NCBI GenBank assembly: GCA_038757905.1
Contig: JBCDGG010000005.1
Span: 9,237-73,236 of the forward strand
Source: HLUCCA09 sp038757905
Lineage (GTDB): Bacteria; Pseudomonadota; Alphaproteobacteria; Rhodobacterales; Rhodobacteraceae
Direction: 5' to 3'
Length of the DNA: 64,000 bases
A program made the position numbers and the translations under genes. The notes under the pieces were generated by a model that ran no database searches, had not been told where the DNA came from, and was given only the letters and a program-made list of their open reading frames with translations. Positions 24,877 through 34,149 of this stretch are shown here, piece after piece (position 1 is the first letter of the stretch; each line of letters opens with the position of its first letter).

Positions 24877-26418
24877 ATGCCCAGACCACATCATCTGATT
24901 GCTGCAGGGGCGGCCAGCCTTCTGCTGAGCGCAGCCGCCCATGCCCAGGAGACGATCACCGTCGGCCTCAGCGCCGATGTGACAACCTTCGATCCCGCGG
25001 CGATCTCCTCGCGCGACAATTCCAACATTGCGCGCCACATCTTCGGCACGCTGTTCTCGATGGGGGGCGACGGGAGCGCCAATCCCGATCTCGCCAACAA
25101 GCTCGAGATTTCCGAGGACGGCCTGCGCTACGTCTACACCCTCAACGAGGGGCTGACATGTCATGACGGCGAGGCGCTGACGGCGGAGGACGCGGCCTAT
25201 ACTTTCAACCGCGCCGCCGACCCTGAAAATGCGTTCACCGGCAATACGCCCGGCTTCGTGTTCAGCTCCATCGGGTTCCAAAGTGCCGAGGCGCTCGACG
25301 ATCTGCGCGTGCAGATCAATATCGAGCGCAAGAACCCCATCGCCTTCGGGCTGATCGCCGAGGTGCTTATCCACTGCATGGACAGCTACGAGGCGATGTC
25401 GCTCGACGAGGCGTCGCAGAACCCCATCGGATCCGGCCCGTACAGGATGGCAGAGTGGTCGCGCGGGTCCGAGATCGTGCTGGAAGCGATCGACGACAGC
25501 CTCGTCTTCGACCGTATCGTGTGGCGGATCATCCCCGAGGCCTCCACCCGGTCCGCCGAATTGATGGCCGGGAACGTCGACATCATCACCAATGTCGCGC
25601 CCGACCAGATGGATGTGATCAACAATTCCGGCACTGCCGAGGTGAATCCGATCCAGGGCACGCGCCGGATGTATGTCGGCTTCAACCTGTCGGACGAGAT
25701 GGCGGCCATGCCAGGCGGGGACGCCATCCAGGATCCGGACGTGCGTCGCGCGCTGCAATACGCCGTCGACGTGCCATCCATCTGCACGCAGCTCCTGAAC
25801 TTCGAGTGCGAACGGATGACGGGGATCGTGAACCCGCCGAACGCCAACCAGAGCATCGAACCCTATCCCTTTGATCCGGCCAAGGCCGAGGAACTGCTCG
25901 ACGCTGCAGGTTGGCCGCGTGGGGATGACGGCAACCGCTTCAGCATTCGCTTCCAGGCGGGGCAGGGCCGCTATCTGAACGACGTTAACGTCGTGCAGGC
26001 CATCGCGCAGATGATTTCCGATGTCGGGGTCAACGTTGAGCTTGAGATCATGGAGTGGTCGAGCGTCTATATTCCAATCATCCGGCAGCGCGCCGCAGGC
26101 CCGCTCTACTTCATCGGCTCCGGCGGGGCACTGTGGAGCCCGCTCTACGACATGACCGATCTCGCGCGCGTCGACAGCGGCACCAACTACACCCATTGGG
26201 ACGATCCGCGCTGGTTCGACCGTTGGGAGGATATCGCGAATGCCACCTCCGAGGAGGAAACCCGGCAGATCGTCGATGAGATGCTGCAGGTCTTCTACGA
26301 CGACGGCCCGTGGCTGCACCTCTACTTCCAGCCGGACTTCTACGGCGTGAGCAACCGGATCGACTGGACGCCGCGCCCGGACGAGAAGGTCTATCTGTTC
26401 ACCGCCGGGCTCAACTAG
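24877..26418 (+). CDS. dppA: ABC transporter substrate-binding protein, family 5 (DppA/OppA type)
   Basis: 513 residues with a Sec signal peptide ending in AAAHA-QE near residue 24. The SBP_bac_5 domain follows (VTTFDPAAISSRDN, LTAEDAAYTFNRAADP, PIGSGPYRMAEW). It captures the substrate in the periplasm for DppBCDF. Family members bind di-/oligopeptides, opines, nickel or other amide compounds. It lies 132 bases after the regulator gene; a good terminator follows at 26504. Confidence 0.93.
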   Translation: MPRPHHLIAAGAASLLLSAAAHAQETITVGLSADVTTFDPAAISSRDNSNIARHIFGTLFSMGGDGSANPDLANKLEISEDGLRYVYTLNEGLTCHDGEALTAEDAAYTFNRAADPENAFTGNTPGFVFSSIGFQSAEALDDLRVQINIERKNPIAFGLIAEVLIHCMDSYEAMSLDEASQNPIGSGPYRMAEWSRGSEIVLEAIDDSLVFDRIVWRIIPEASTRSAELMAGNVDIITNVAPDQMDVINNSGTAEVNPIQGTRRMYVGFNLSDEMAAMPGGDAIQDPDVRRALQYAVDVPSICTQLLNFECERMTGIVNPPNANQSIEPYPFDPAKAEELLDAAGWPRGDDGNRFSIRFQAGQGRYLNDVNVVQAIAQMISDVGVNVELEIMEWSSVYIPIIRQRAAGPLYFIGSGGALWSPLYDMTDLARVDSGTNYTHWDDPRWFDRWEDIANATSEEETRQIVDEMLQVFYDDGPWLHLYFQPDFYGVSNRIDWTPRPDEKVYLFTAGLN

Positions 26419-26503
26419 GGCACCGCGCGCCGACAAGACCTGTCAGCCGCTGCGGGCGCTCGGGCATCCGGTTCTCCCACGATTGCCCGTCGTGCCGCGG
26501 CGC

Positions 26504-26546
26504 CGCCCGCCGGCCATCAATGGAATGGCCGGTGGGCGCTTTCGTT
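26504..26546 (+). terminator. Rho-independent-like terminator after the binding-protein gene
   Basis: A 14-bp stem (26504-26517 with 26525-26538; one G-U pair), 7-base loop CAATGGA, followed by C-TTTC-GTTC. It lies 86 bases after the stop of the binding-protein gene and marks the right end of the catabolic locus. Confidence 0.6.
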
Positions 26547-26941
26547 CAAGGGGAAGGGCGGCACCATGTTTCCCGGGGTGTGGTCTGCCTGTCTCAAGGT
26601 CGGGCCGCGCTCAGTTTGGACGGCGGGCTCTGCCCGGGCCGCATAGGTCCCAGCGATTTCACGCCAGAGAGGGTCTTGGCACCCGCGAGATTAGGTCGTC
26701 GGGTGCTACGACTTGGGTGGGGCTGTGTGCCCGTGCCTTTTCACGGCTGCAGGACCCGCCGACCCATGGCCGATCCCGCACGCCATCGCAAAACGTGCCC
26801 TCTTCCGTGCACTAACTCCCGCACGGCCTCCGGAGTTCGGCCCATTTTTCGGGTCGACCTAAATCCCCACCGGCAAGCTCGGCCCAACGGAGGAGCGTCG
26901 TGCCACACCCGCCAGCCGACCGCATGGGACGGCTGCGCCGG
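26547..26941. other. Gap between convergent dppA and gcvP
   Basis: About 395 bases without a gene I can support. Open frames here overlap and lack ribosome binding sites or recognisable sequence. A short inverted repeat (GCACCCG at 26679-26685, CGGGTGC at 26700-26706) is the only structure seen. Confidence 0.5.
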
Positions 26942-29779
26942 TCAGGCGAAGCTCTCCGGCGGCGGGCAACTGCACACGAGATGACGGTCGCCATAGGCAT
27001 GGTCCACCCGGTTGATCGGGGGCCAGTACTTGTCGACGCGAAATCCTCCCGGCGGGAAACATGCGGCTTCCCGCGTATAGGACCGGTCCCAGTCTCCGAC
27101 GAGGTCTTCGACGGTGTGCGGCGCGTTCTTCAGAGGATTGTCCTCCCGGTCGGACCGCCCGTCTTCGATGGCGCGGATCTCGTCGCGGATCGTGATCATC
27201 GCCGTGCAGAAGCGGTCGAGTTCCGCCTTGGGCTCGCTCTCGGTCGGCTCGATCATCAGCGTTCCGGACACCGGCCAGCTCATGGTCGGCGCGTGAAAGC
27301 CATAGTCCATCAGGCGCTTGGCAATATCGTCGACGGTGATGCCGGCAGACTTCTGCAATGGCCTTGTGTCGATGATGCATTCATGCGCCACGTGCCCGTC
27401 GGGCGAGTGAAAGAGCACCGGATAGTGATCCTTGAGCCGCGCGGCGATGTAATTGGCCGCGAGCAGAGCCATCCGTGTGGCCTGGGTCAGCCCGCTTCCC
27501 CCCATCAGCAGGCAGTAGGCCCAGGAGATCGTCAGGATAGAGCCCGACCCGTGATGCGTGGCCGACACCGCCCCGGCCTCTCCCGTGGCCGGATCCGTCG
27601 GAAGGTGCGGCGCCAGATGGGCCTTCACGCCAATCGGGCCCATGCCCGGGCCGCCCCCGCCATGGGGAATGCAGAACGTCTTGTGCAGGTTGAGATGGCA
27701 CACATCCGCCCCGAAATCCGCCGGACGGGCGAGGCCGACAAGCGCGTTCATGTTGGCCCCGTCGAGGTAGACCTGCCCGCCATGTGCGTGGGTGATCTCG
27801 CAGACCCGACCGATCGTGCGCTCGAAGACGCCATGGGTCGAGGGATAGGTCACCATGCAGGCGGCCAGCCTGTCGGCATGCTGCTCCGCCTTCGCGGCGA
27901 AATCGTCGAGATCGATGTCGCCGTTCTCCTTCGCTTTCACGATGACCACCTTCATGCCCGCCATCACGGCGGATGCCGGGTTCGTCCCATGGGCGGAGGT
28001 CGGGATGAGGCAGACGTTGCGCTCCGTATCGCCGCGGGCGCGGTGCCAGGAGCGGATCGTCATGAGGCCGGCAAACTCGCCCTGCGCGCCGGAGTTCGGC
28101 TGCATCGAGATCGCGTCGAACCCGGTGATCGCGCGAAGCTTTGCCGAAAGATCCTCGATCATCAGGCGGTAGCCCTCTGTCTGATCCCTGGGCGCGTAAG
28201 GGTGAATATTGGCCCAGTCCCGCCAGGTAAGCGCCTCCATCTCCGAGGTGGCGTTCAGCTTCATGGTGCAGGACCCCAGCGGGATCATCGCCCGGTCCAA
28301 CGCCAGGTCCCTGTCGGCGAGGCGGCGCATGTACCGGGTGAGCTCGCTCTCGGCCCGGTTCATCTGGAAGATCGGATGGGTAAGGTAGGGGCTTTGCCGC
28401 ACCAGCGCGTCCGGCAGCCGATAGGTGGAGAGGCGGCGATTGTCCGTCAGGTCGCCGCCGAACGCCGCCCAGACGGCTTCGAGGTGTTCGGAGCGGATGC
28501 ACTCGTCGACGGAGATGCCGATGCGATCCGCGCCCACGGGCCTGAGGTTCACGCCGCCCCTCAGCGCTTCCGCGATAATGATGCGCTGCAGCGGGCCGAC
28601 CTTGACGGTCACGGTGTCGAAGAACGTCTTCGGTGCAACCTCAAACCCCAGCTTCTCCAGCCCGTCCACGAGGCGGACGGTCTTCCGGTGGACGGCCTGC
28701 GCGATGGCGCGGATGCCTTTGGGGCCGTGAAAGACGGCGTACATCGAGGCCATGACGGCGGGCAGGGCCTGCGCGGTGCAGACATTCGACGTCGCCTTCT
28801 CCCGCCGGATGTGCTGCTCGCGGGTCTGCAGGGCGAGGCGGAGCGCCCGATTGCCGCGGGCGTCGCGGGACACGCCCACGATGCGGCCGGGCAGAGCGCG
28901 CTGATGGTTCTGATGGGCCGCGATATAGGCCGCATGCGGGCCGCCATAGCCCATCGGCACGCCCAACCGCTGCGTCGACCCGATGGCGATGTCCGCCCCC
29001 ATCTCACCCGGCGGGGTGAGCAGCGCCAAGGCCAGCAGATCGGCCGCCATGCACGCCACGGCGCCCGCGCCATGCAAGGCGTCGATCGGGGCCGAGAAGT
29101 CGTGCACCTCGCCAAAGGTGCCCGGATACTGAAAGAGCGCGCCGAACACCGCGCCTGCGTCGAGCGCGGTGAACGGATCGCCAACGACGATTCCGATCCC
29201 GAGAGGCTCCGCCCGCGTGCGCAGGACGGAGATCGTCTGCGGGTGGCAATGGTGGTCCACGAAGAACGACGCGGCCTTGGACTTGGCCACCCGTCGCGCC
29301 ATCGTCATCGCCTCTGCCGCCGCTGTCGCCTCGTCCAGAAGCGACGCGTTCGCGACATCGAGCCCCGTCAGATCGATCACCATCGTCTGGAAGTTGAGCA
29401 GCGCCTCCAGGCGACCCTGGCTGATCTCGGGCTGATAGGGCGTGTAGGCGGTGTACCAGGCGGGGTTTTCCAGGATGTTGCGCCGGATCGCGGGGGGCGT
29501 GATCGCGCCGTAATAGCCCTGTCCGATCATCGAGGTGGGCACCGCGTTCTTCGCCGCCGTCTTGCGCATGCGGTGCAGCATTTCGCCTTCGTTCATCGGG
29601 GCGCCCCAGTCGAGCGGGTCTGGGGCGCGGAGGCTGCTCGGCACGATGCGTTCGATGAGCGTGTCGAGGTTCGGCGCGCCGACGACCGACAGCATCTCTG
29701 CAGCCTCGTCGGGGGAGGGGCCGATATGGCGCCTATTCGCGAAGTCGTAGGGCAGATAGTCCGTCGGCTCAAAGGTCAT
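26942..29779 (-). CDS. gcvP: Glycine dehydrogenase (decarboxylating), P protein
   Basis: 945 residues, the single-chain P protein of the glycine cleavage system. It removes CO2 from glycine and passes the aminomethyl group to lipoyl-GcvH. The PLP lysine is in HLNLHKTFCIPHGGGGPG. N-terminal (YDFANRRHIGPS) and C-terminal PLP-enzyme halves are both complete. Last gene of gcvT-gcvH-gcvP; four bases separate it from gcvH. Confidence 0.96.
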   Translation of the reverse strand: MTFEPTDYLPYDFANRRHIGPSPDEAAEMLSVVGAPNLDTLIERIVPSSLRAPDPLDWGAPMNEGEMLHRMRKTAAKNAVPTSMIGQGYYGAITPPAIRRNILENPAWYTAYTPYQPEISQGRLEALLNFQTMVIDLTGLDVANASLLDEATAAAEAMTMARRVAKSKAASFFVDHHCHPQTISVLRTRAEPLGIGIVVGDPFTALDAGAVFGALFQYPGTFGEVHDFSAPIDALHGAGAVACMAADLLALALLTPPGEMGADIAIGSTQRLGVPMGYGGPHAAYIAAHQNHQRALPGRIVGVSRDARGNRALRLALQTREQHIRREKATSNVCTAQALPAVMASMYAVFHGPKGIRAIAQAVHRKTVRLVDGLEKLGFEVAPKTFFDTVTVKVGPLQRIIIAEALRGGVNLRPVGADRIGISVDECIRSEHLEAVWAAFGGDLTDNRRLSTYRLPDALVRQSPYLTHPIFQMNRAESELTRYMRRLADRDLALDRAMIPLGSCTMKLNATSEMEALTWRDWANIHPYAPRDQTEGYRLMIEDLSAKLRAITGFDAISMQPNSGAQGEFAGLMTIRSWHRARGDTERNVCLIPTSAHGTNPASAVMAGMKVVIVKAKENGDIDLDDFAAKAEQHADRLAACMVTYPSTHGVFERTIGRVCEITHAHGGQVYLDGANMNALVGLARPADFGADVCHLNLHKTFCIPHGGGGPGMGPIGVKAHLAPHLPTDPATGEAGAVSATHHGSGSILTISWAYCLLMGGSGLTQATRMALLAANYIAARLKDHYPVLFHSPDGHVAHECIIDTRPLQKSAGITVDDIAKRLMDYGFHAPTMSWPVSGTLMIEPTESEPKAELDRFCTAMITIRDEIRAIEDGRSDREDNPLKNAPHTVEDLVGDWDRSYTREAACFPPGGFRVDKYWPPINRVDHAYGDRHLVCSCPPPESFA

Positions 29780-29783
29780 CGCA

Positions 29784-30146
29784 TCACCCTGTCATCGCTT
29801 CGTAGGCGGCCTTGTCCATGAACGCGTCGAGCGAGGTGCCTTCGGCGGCGCGCAGCTTGAAAAACCAGCCCTCCCCCAGCGGGTCGGAGTTGACGAGCGA
29901 CGGTTCCTCGACAATCGCGGCGTTGACCTCGACGATCTCGCCGTCGATGGGCGCCCCGATATCGGAGGCAGCTTTCACGCTTTCGATGGTGACGATTTCC
30001 TGGCCTGTCTCCACCTCGGCCCCGACTTCGGGAAGCTCGACGAACACGATATCGCCCAGTTGCTCGGCCGCGAAGGCGGTGATCCCGACGGTCACCGTGT
30101 CTCCTTCCGCGCTGAGCCATTCGTGCTCTTCAGTGTACTTCAGCAT
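29784..30146 (-). CDS. gcvH: Glycine cleavage system H protein
   Basis: 120 residues. The lipoylated Lys is in the conserved ESVKAASD motif, and YTEEHEWL at the N-terminus is typical. It shuttles the aminomethyl group between GcvP and GcvT. Between gcvT and gcvP on the same strand. Confidence 0.96.
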   Translation of the reverse strand: MLKYTEEHEWLSAEGDTVTVGITAFAAEQLGDIVFVELPEVGAEVETGQEIVTIESVKAASDIGAPIDGEIVEVNAAIVEEPSLVNSDPLGEGWFFKLRAAEGTSLDAFMDKAAYEAMTG

Positions 30147-30154
30147 GATCTACC

Positions 30155-31294
30155 TCACGAAATTGAAGCCCGCTTCTGCCGCGCCTCGACAAAGGGCAGC
30201 TTGTGGACCGTTACCGGCACCTCGCGTCCGCGCAGATGCGCCACAAGGCGCGTGCCGATCTCCGCGGCATCGCGCGTCACGTAGCCCATGGCCACGGGAC
30301 GGTTCAGACTGGGGCTGTGGCTGCCCGATGTCACCGCCCCGGCCGATGCGCCCGCTTCGGTGGACAGCATCGTGCCGGCCCGGATCGGGGCACGCCCCTC
30401 AACCGCGAGGCCGACCCGGCGGCGTGACGGGCCTTCCTCGATCTCGCGCAGAATGCGCGCGTCCCCTGGAAAACCCCCGGCGCGCGCGCCGCCCGTGCGC
30501 CGCGCCTTGCCAATCGACCATTCCAGCGCCGCTTCCACCGGGCTCGTCGTCGCGTCGAGGTCGTTGCCCATAAGACAGAGCCCCGCCTCCAGGCGCAGGG
30601 TGTCGCGTGCCCCAAGGCCCGCGGGGGCCACGTGCTCCTGCGACACCAGCAGATCGAACAAGCCCTCTACGGCGCCAGCGGCGACGGAGAGTTCGAAACC
30701 GTCCTCGCCGGTATAGCCGGAGCGCGTGACAAGAGCCGGGATGCCGCCGACGTTCAGGGCGCGCACGTCCATGAAACGCATCGCGGCGCTGTCGCCCGCC
30801 AAGGCGGCCAGCACCGCGCCTGCGCGTGGCCCCTGCAGCGCGATCAGGGCGCGGTCGCTGTGCATGACAACGTCGCAACCGTCCAGCGCGTCGCTGAGAT
30901 AGGCGAAGTCGTCCTGTTTGCAGCCGGCGTTCACGACAAGCGCCAGCCGGTCCTCGAGCCGGGCCACCATGATGTCGTCGCGAATGCCGCCATCGGGGGT
31001 GGTCAGCACCGCGTATCGTTGGCGCCCCGGGCGAAGCGCCAGGAGATCGGCGGGCACCAAACGCTCCAAGGCCCGTGCGGCGGCGTCCGGCCCGTCGGGG
31101 CTCGAAATCTCGATCTGTCCCATGTGCGAGACATCGAAGACGCTCGCATCGGCGCGGCAATGCAGATGCTCCTGAACGATGCCGGCCTGGTAGTTGAGGG
31201 GCATCTCGTACCCCGCGAACGGGACCATGCGCGCACCGAGGGCCCGGTGACGCTCTGTCAGTGGCGTCGTCTGTACTGACGCGTCCGGCGTCAT
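30155..31294 (-). CDS. gcvT: Glycine cleavage system aminomethyltransferase (T protein)
   Basis: 379 residues from the ATG at 31292-31294 (a GTG two codons earlier is the alternative). GcvT folate-binding fold: MVPFAGYEMPLNY at the N-terminus, DVSHMGQIE, and YTGEDGFELSV. It transfers the methylene group to tetrahydrofolate and releases ammonia. First gene of the leftward gcv operon. Confidence 0.95.
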   Translation of the reverse strand: MTPDASVQTTPLTERHRALGARMVPFAGYEMPLNYQAGIVQEHLHCRADASVFDVSHMGQIEISSPDGPDAAARALERLVPADLLALRPGRQRYAVLTTPDGGIRDDIMVARLEDRLALVVNAGCKQDDFAYLSDALDGCDVVMHSDRALIALQGPRAGAVLAALAGDSAAMRFMDVRALNVGGIPALVTRSGYTGEDGFELSVAAGAVEGLFDLLVSQEHVAPAGLGARDTLRLEAGLCLMGNDLDATTSPVEAALEWSIGKARRTGGARAGGFPGDARILREIEEGPSRRRVGLAVEGRAPIRAGTMLSTEAGASAGAVTSGSHSPSLNRPVAMGYVTRDAAEIGTRLVAHLRGREVPVTVHKLPFVEARQKRASIS

Positions 31295-31767
31295 TCTCAC
31301 CGTCCCTGCGATTGCTCAGGGTGCTGCCCAAAAAGAGGCCATGACGACCGCGAATTAGGCGTTTCGAAAACCACTATGCCTGCCCGGACCGGCGCGCGCA
31401 ATCCGTGCGACGACGGCCCCGTTAATGGCCGCAAAGTGCCTCAGTCGTTGGGGGGACAGGGGCCGTTCCGGCGGGTCCATGGCGCGACGCCAGGGCGTGT
31501 GGAACACCGGTGGCACCGAGATCGGGCCGGAGGCGAGCCTGCCCCGGGCGGTGTGGCGTGCGCGAAGCTGCGCGGCGCGGCCTCAGGGATCACCGGCGCC
31601 TCTCTCGATCAGACGCGCTTTGAGTTGGGCTCGTCCGTCCCGGCAAGGCGTGCGTTGTGCAACTCTTGAGCCGAGTGCGACGCCAGAGGGTGAGGAGTAT
31701 GAGGTGTTTTTGATCAATCGTGCACGGCATAAAGTCGTCCGCGCAGAACAGAAGTGAGACGGCGTTC
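31295..31767. other. Long gap upstream of gcvT without recognisable gene or riboswitch
   Basis: 473 bases between the divergent gcvT and the AraC-like pseudogene. The complement strand contains GAGAGAGGCGCCGG (near 31598-31611), faintly reminiscent of a glycine aptamer, but the conserved CTCTCAGG and following A-rich segment are absent, so I do not call a riboswitch. Short open frames here have no support. Confidence 0.45.
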
Positions 31768-32675
31768 ATGGAGCAGCGTGCCACCGCCAATCACGCCAGC
31801 GAACTGTCCAACGGCATTCTTCTGATCCCCGACAGTCTGCGCGAGTTCTCCGGCGCGCGCGCGATCATGACGAGCGGACGGGTCGGGATCTATCATAAGC
31901 TGTTGGAGCGCGACGCGTTCGGAACGGAGTTCTTCTCCAACACGCCCTGCCTCGCCTATGTGATGCGCGGCCGCGAGGCATTCTTCGATGCGGAAGGAGA
32001 AGAGACGACCGTCCGGCCGGACGACACGTTGCTCGTGCCGCGCCACCACCACATAATGTCGGAGTTTCAAACCAAACCGGCCCGTTGGAGGCCTACCTGT
32101 TCTTCTTCAGCGACGCAGTGATTGGGGATTACCTCTCGGCCACGTCCTCCGGCCTGACCGATGCCCCCGCCAGCAAAACGGCCCTCTTCGCGGGAGCACT
32201 TTCGCTGCGGGCCTATGTGGAGGCCTTGCCGAAGGTCCATGGCTGGCTGCGCGTTCCGCCGGCGCTCGTGAAGGCCAAGCTGCTGGAGCTTCTGCTTCTG
32301 TTGCACGTGCATGACGGCTGCGGACAGCTCCATGGCTTTCTCGTCCAAGAAAGTGCCGGCCGCTCCCGCCGCAACATCAAGCAGGTGATGCGGGCCCATG
32401 CCCTGAGCGATCTCTCCGTCGCGGATTATGCGCGGCTCTCGGGCCGGTCGATGTCGGACCTTCAGCGGGGCTTCAAACGGGAGTTCGGCATGACGCCCAG
32501 CGTTTGGCTGCGGCGCGTGCGGCTCGAATACGCTCGCGAGCATGTGCTCGGCAGTCAGGAGAAGACCGCCGACATTGCCCATGCTGCAGGCTTCGCAGAC
32601 GCATCGCATTTTATCAAAGCCTACAAGGGCCGCTTTCACCGAACGCCGAAGCAGCAGCGCCTGAGCCCGGGATAG
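31768..32675 (+). pseudogene. AraC-family regulator broken by a frameshift
   Basis: The N-terminal sensor part (from the ATG at 31768, MEQRATANHASELSNGILLIPDS) runs in one frame to about 32062-32085; the remainder (EAYLFFFSDAVIGDYLSA...) continues one frame back to the stop at 32675. The C-terminal AraC HTH is complete (LSDLSVADYARLSGRSMSDL and FADASHFIKAYKGRFHRTP). Read together the two pieces give a normal ~300-residue ExsA/AraC-like regulator, so a single indel is the simplest explanation; a sequencing error is possible. Divergent from gcvT, but no target is evident. Confidence 0.75.
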
Positions 32676-32790
32676 ATCGCGGCGGGGCTGGGAAGACGCC
32701 GCCGCATCGTCCCGGTTCTCGCCGCCCGTTTTCTATCTCCGCGCGCGCCACCTCGGGATACTGCCTCCATCGCTTTGAAGGAGACGGTGG

Positions 32791-33083
32791 ATGACGATAT
32801 GGGTCACGCTCGAAATGACCGTGCGAGACGGTGCGTTCGAAGAGCTCTCGACGTGCCTGGTGGCGAACCTATACCCTACGTGCGCGGCTTCGACGGCGCG
32901 CTGAGCGCCACGCTGTATAACGATCCCGCATCGCGCGCCTTCCTCCTCCATGAGGAATGGCGGAGCCGGGGACATCGCCAGGCCTATCTGGCGGTCATCA
33001 AGGAGCGCGGTGTGATGGCCGCCTTGCTCGGCTTCATGGCAGGGCCGCCCACTGTCACCTACTACGACAGGCTGGTGATGTGA
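32791..33083 (+). pseudogene. Antibiotic-biosynthesis-monooxygenase-like (ABM) small protein, frameshifted
   Basis: A strong AAGGAGA precedes the ATG at 32791, giving MTIWVTLEMTVRDGAFEEL, an ABM-type first strand and helix. Around 32868-32880 the frame is lost; the continuation VRGFDGALSATLYNDPASRAFLLHEEW lies one frame back and ends at 33083. The joined product of ~97 residues has the ABM dimeric alpha/beta-barrel pattern. The second frameshift within a kilobase suggests real decay or a poor-quality stretch. Confidence 0.62.
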
Positions 33084-33256
33084 GGCGCGCCGTACTCGCC
33101 CTTGCCTGTCGCTCGGCCCTGCTCGGCGTCGCGGAATGGGCGCGCGGAGCGGTCGGCCCCGGGATCTGGCTGGCTGTCTTTGTGGAGGTCGCCATGGCCC
33201 TCTTGCTCTGGCGGTCCGCCCGCGAGAAAGGCGCAACCACGTGTGGGACAGCCTAG
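33080..33256 (+). CDS. Small hydrophobic protein
   Basis: 58 residues from a GTG that overlaps the stop of the ABM-like gene (ATGTGA). Two hydrophobic stretches (VLALACRSALLGVAEWA and GIWLAVFVEVAMALLLW) suggest a small inner-membrane protein with a basic C-terminus. No family recognised. The coupling to the upstream gene is the main support. Bases 33257-33493 contain nothing I can call. Confidence 0.4.
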   Translation: MRRAVLALACRSALLGVAEWARGAVGPGIWLAVFVEVAMALLLWRSAREKGATTCGTA

Positions 33257-33493
33257 AATGGTCTGGAGTGCTAAGCTGTTTGGGTCTTGGTGGATGGCGG
33301 ACTTTCGAGCAACGTCGGTTCCGGAGGCCGAGCCATCTTCAACAGGTGTGCAACGGTCTCTCCTCTTAGGCTCGTAGCGCCCGCCCGCCTCGCCGATCGC
33401 GCGGGGCTTTAGAAACCCTGCGCCAAGTCCAGCGACGGCCGAGTGCGAGGATCCCGGCCCATCATCGCGCATCAATCTCGAAAGGCAAAACGC

Positions 33494-33976
33494 ATGACCG
33501 CCTACATCTGTGTCACCGCCTCGGAGCTTTCGCCCGAAAGCGCCCTTTGGAGCCGGATCGGGCCCGCCGACTTTCTCGACTGCTACAGCGTGCGCGCGCG
33601 GGCCACGCCGCGCCGGGCCGCCGAGATCATCACGAGCTTTCCCGGATGGGCGCGGTTTCTTCTCGTGATCCGGCGCTTGCTGACATCTCCGTTCGGGCTG
33701 TCCAACGATGGCCCGATGGCAGTGGACAAGGTCGGCGCGTTCCCGGTGGAGTCCGAAACGGACACCGAGCTGATTGCCGGGTTCGACGACAAGCATCTGG
33801 ACTTCCGGGTCTCGATCGTGGCTCAGGACGGACAGGTGTCCCTCGCGACATGGGTGCACGTCCACAACCCTGGCGGGACGTTCTATCTCAATGCGATCCT
33901 TCCGTTTCACATCCTGATTGCCCGTGATGCCCTGCGCCGTGTGGCCGTCGAGACGGCGGCGCCGTCGCGCAAGTAG
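33494..33976 (+). CDS. DUF2867 family protein
   Basis: 160 residues. The FPGWARFLLVIRRLLTSPFGL segment, the AFPVESETDTELIAGFDDKHLDFRVSI core and the C-terminal FYLNAILPFHILIARDALRR helix match the DUF2867 pattern. No signal peptide. Function unknown; the gene looks intact although its neighbours are broken. Confidence 0.75.
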   Translation: MTAYICVTASELSPESALWSRIGPADFLDCYSVRARATPRRAAEIITSFPGWARFLLVIRRLLTSPFGLSNDGPMAVDKVGAFPVESETDTELIAGFDDKHLDFRVSIVAQDGQVSLATWVHVHNPGGTFYLNAILPFHILIARDALRRVAVETAAPSRK

Positions 33977-34149
33977 CCCGCCTTTGTCTGATGGTCATCT
34001 CATAGCGCCCAAATGGGCAAGTCGGCCGGCGTCTACCTGTCCATCATTGCGAAACAGCGATGCCCTGACCTCCAGGGGCGCCGGCGTCTTTGCGGCCGTA
34101 CAGGGAAGGGGAGCCAGACCTAAGCTGGGAGCCGCGAGGGCCCTGCGCC

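Noticed and set aside
24202..26436. 744-residue minus-strand frame
   Set aside because: Antisense to the GntR and binding-protein genes, both with clear families.
26900..29821. 973-residue open frame on the plus strand
   Set aside because: Exactly antisense to gcvP; high GC creates long open antisense frames, and the gcvP reading has full family similarity.
31598..31611. Possible glycine riboswitch upstream of gcvT
   Set aside because: Only a short GAGAGAGGCGCCGG match; the second conserved half (CTCTCAGG and following A-rich segment) is absent.
33977..34149. Short GCCGGCGTCT repeats (near 34024 and 34081)
   Set aside because: Ten-base match in GC-rich DNA, no spacing pattern or further copies, likely chance.
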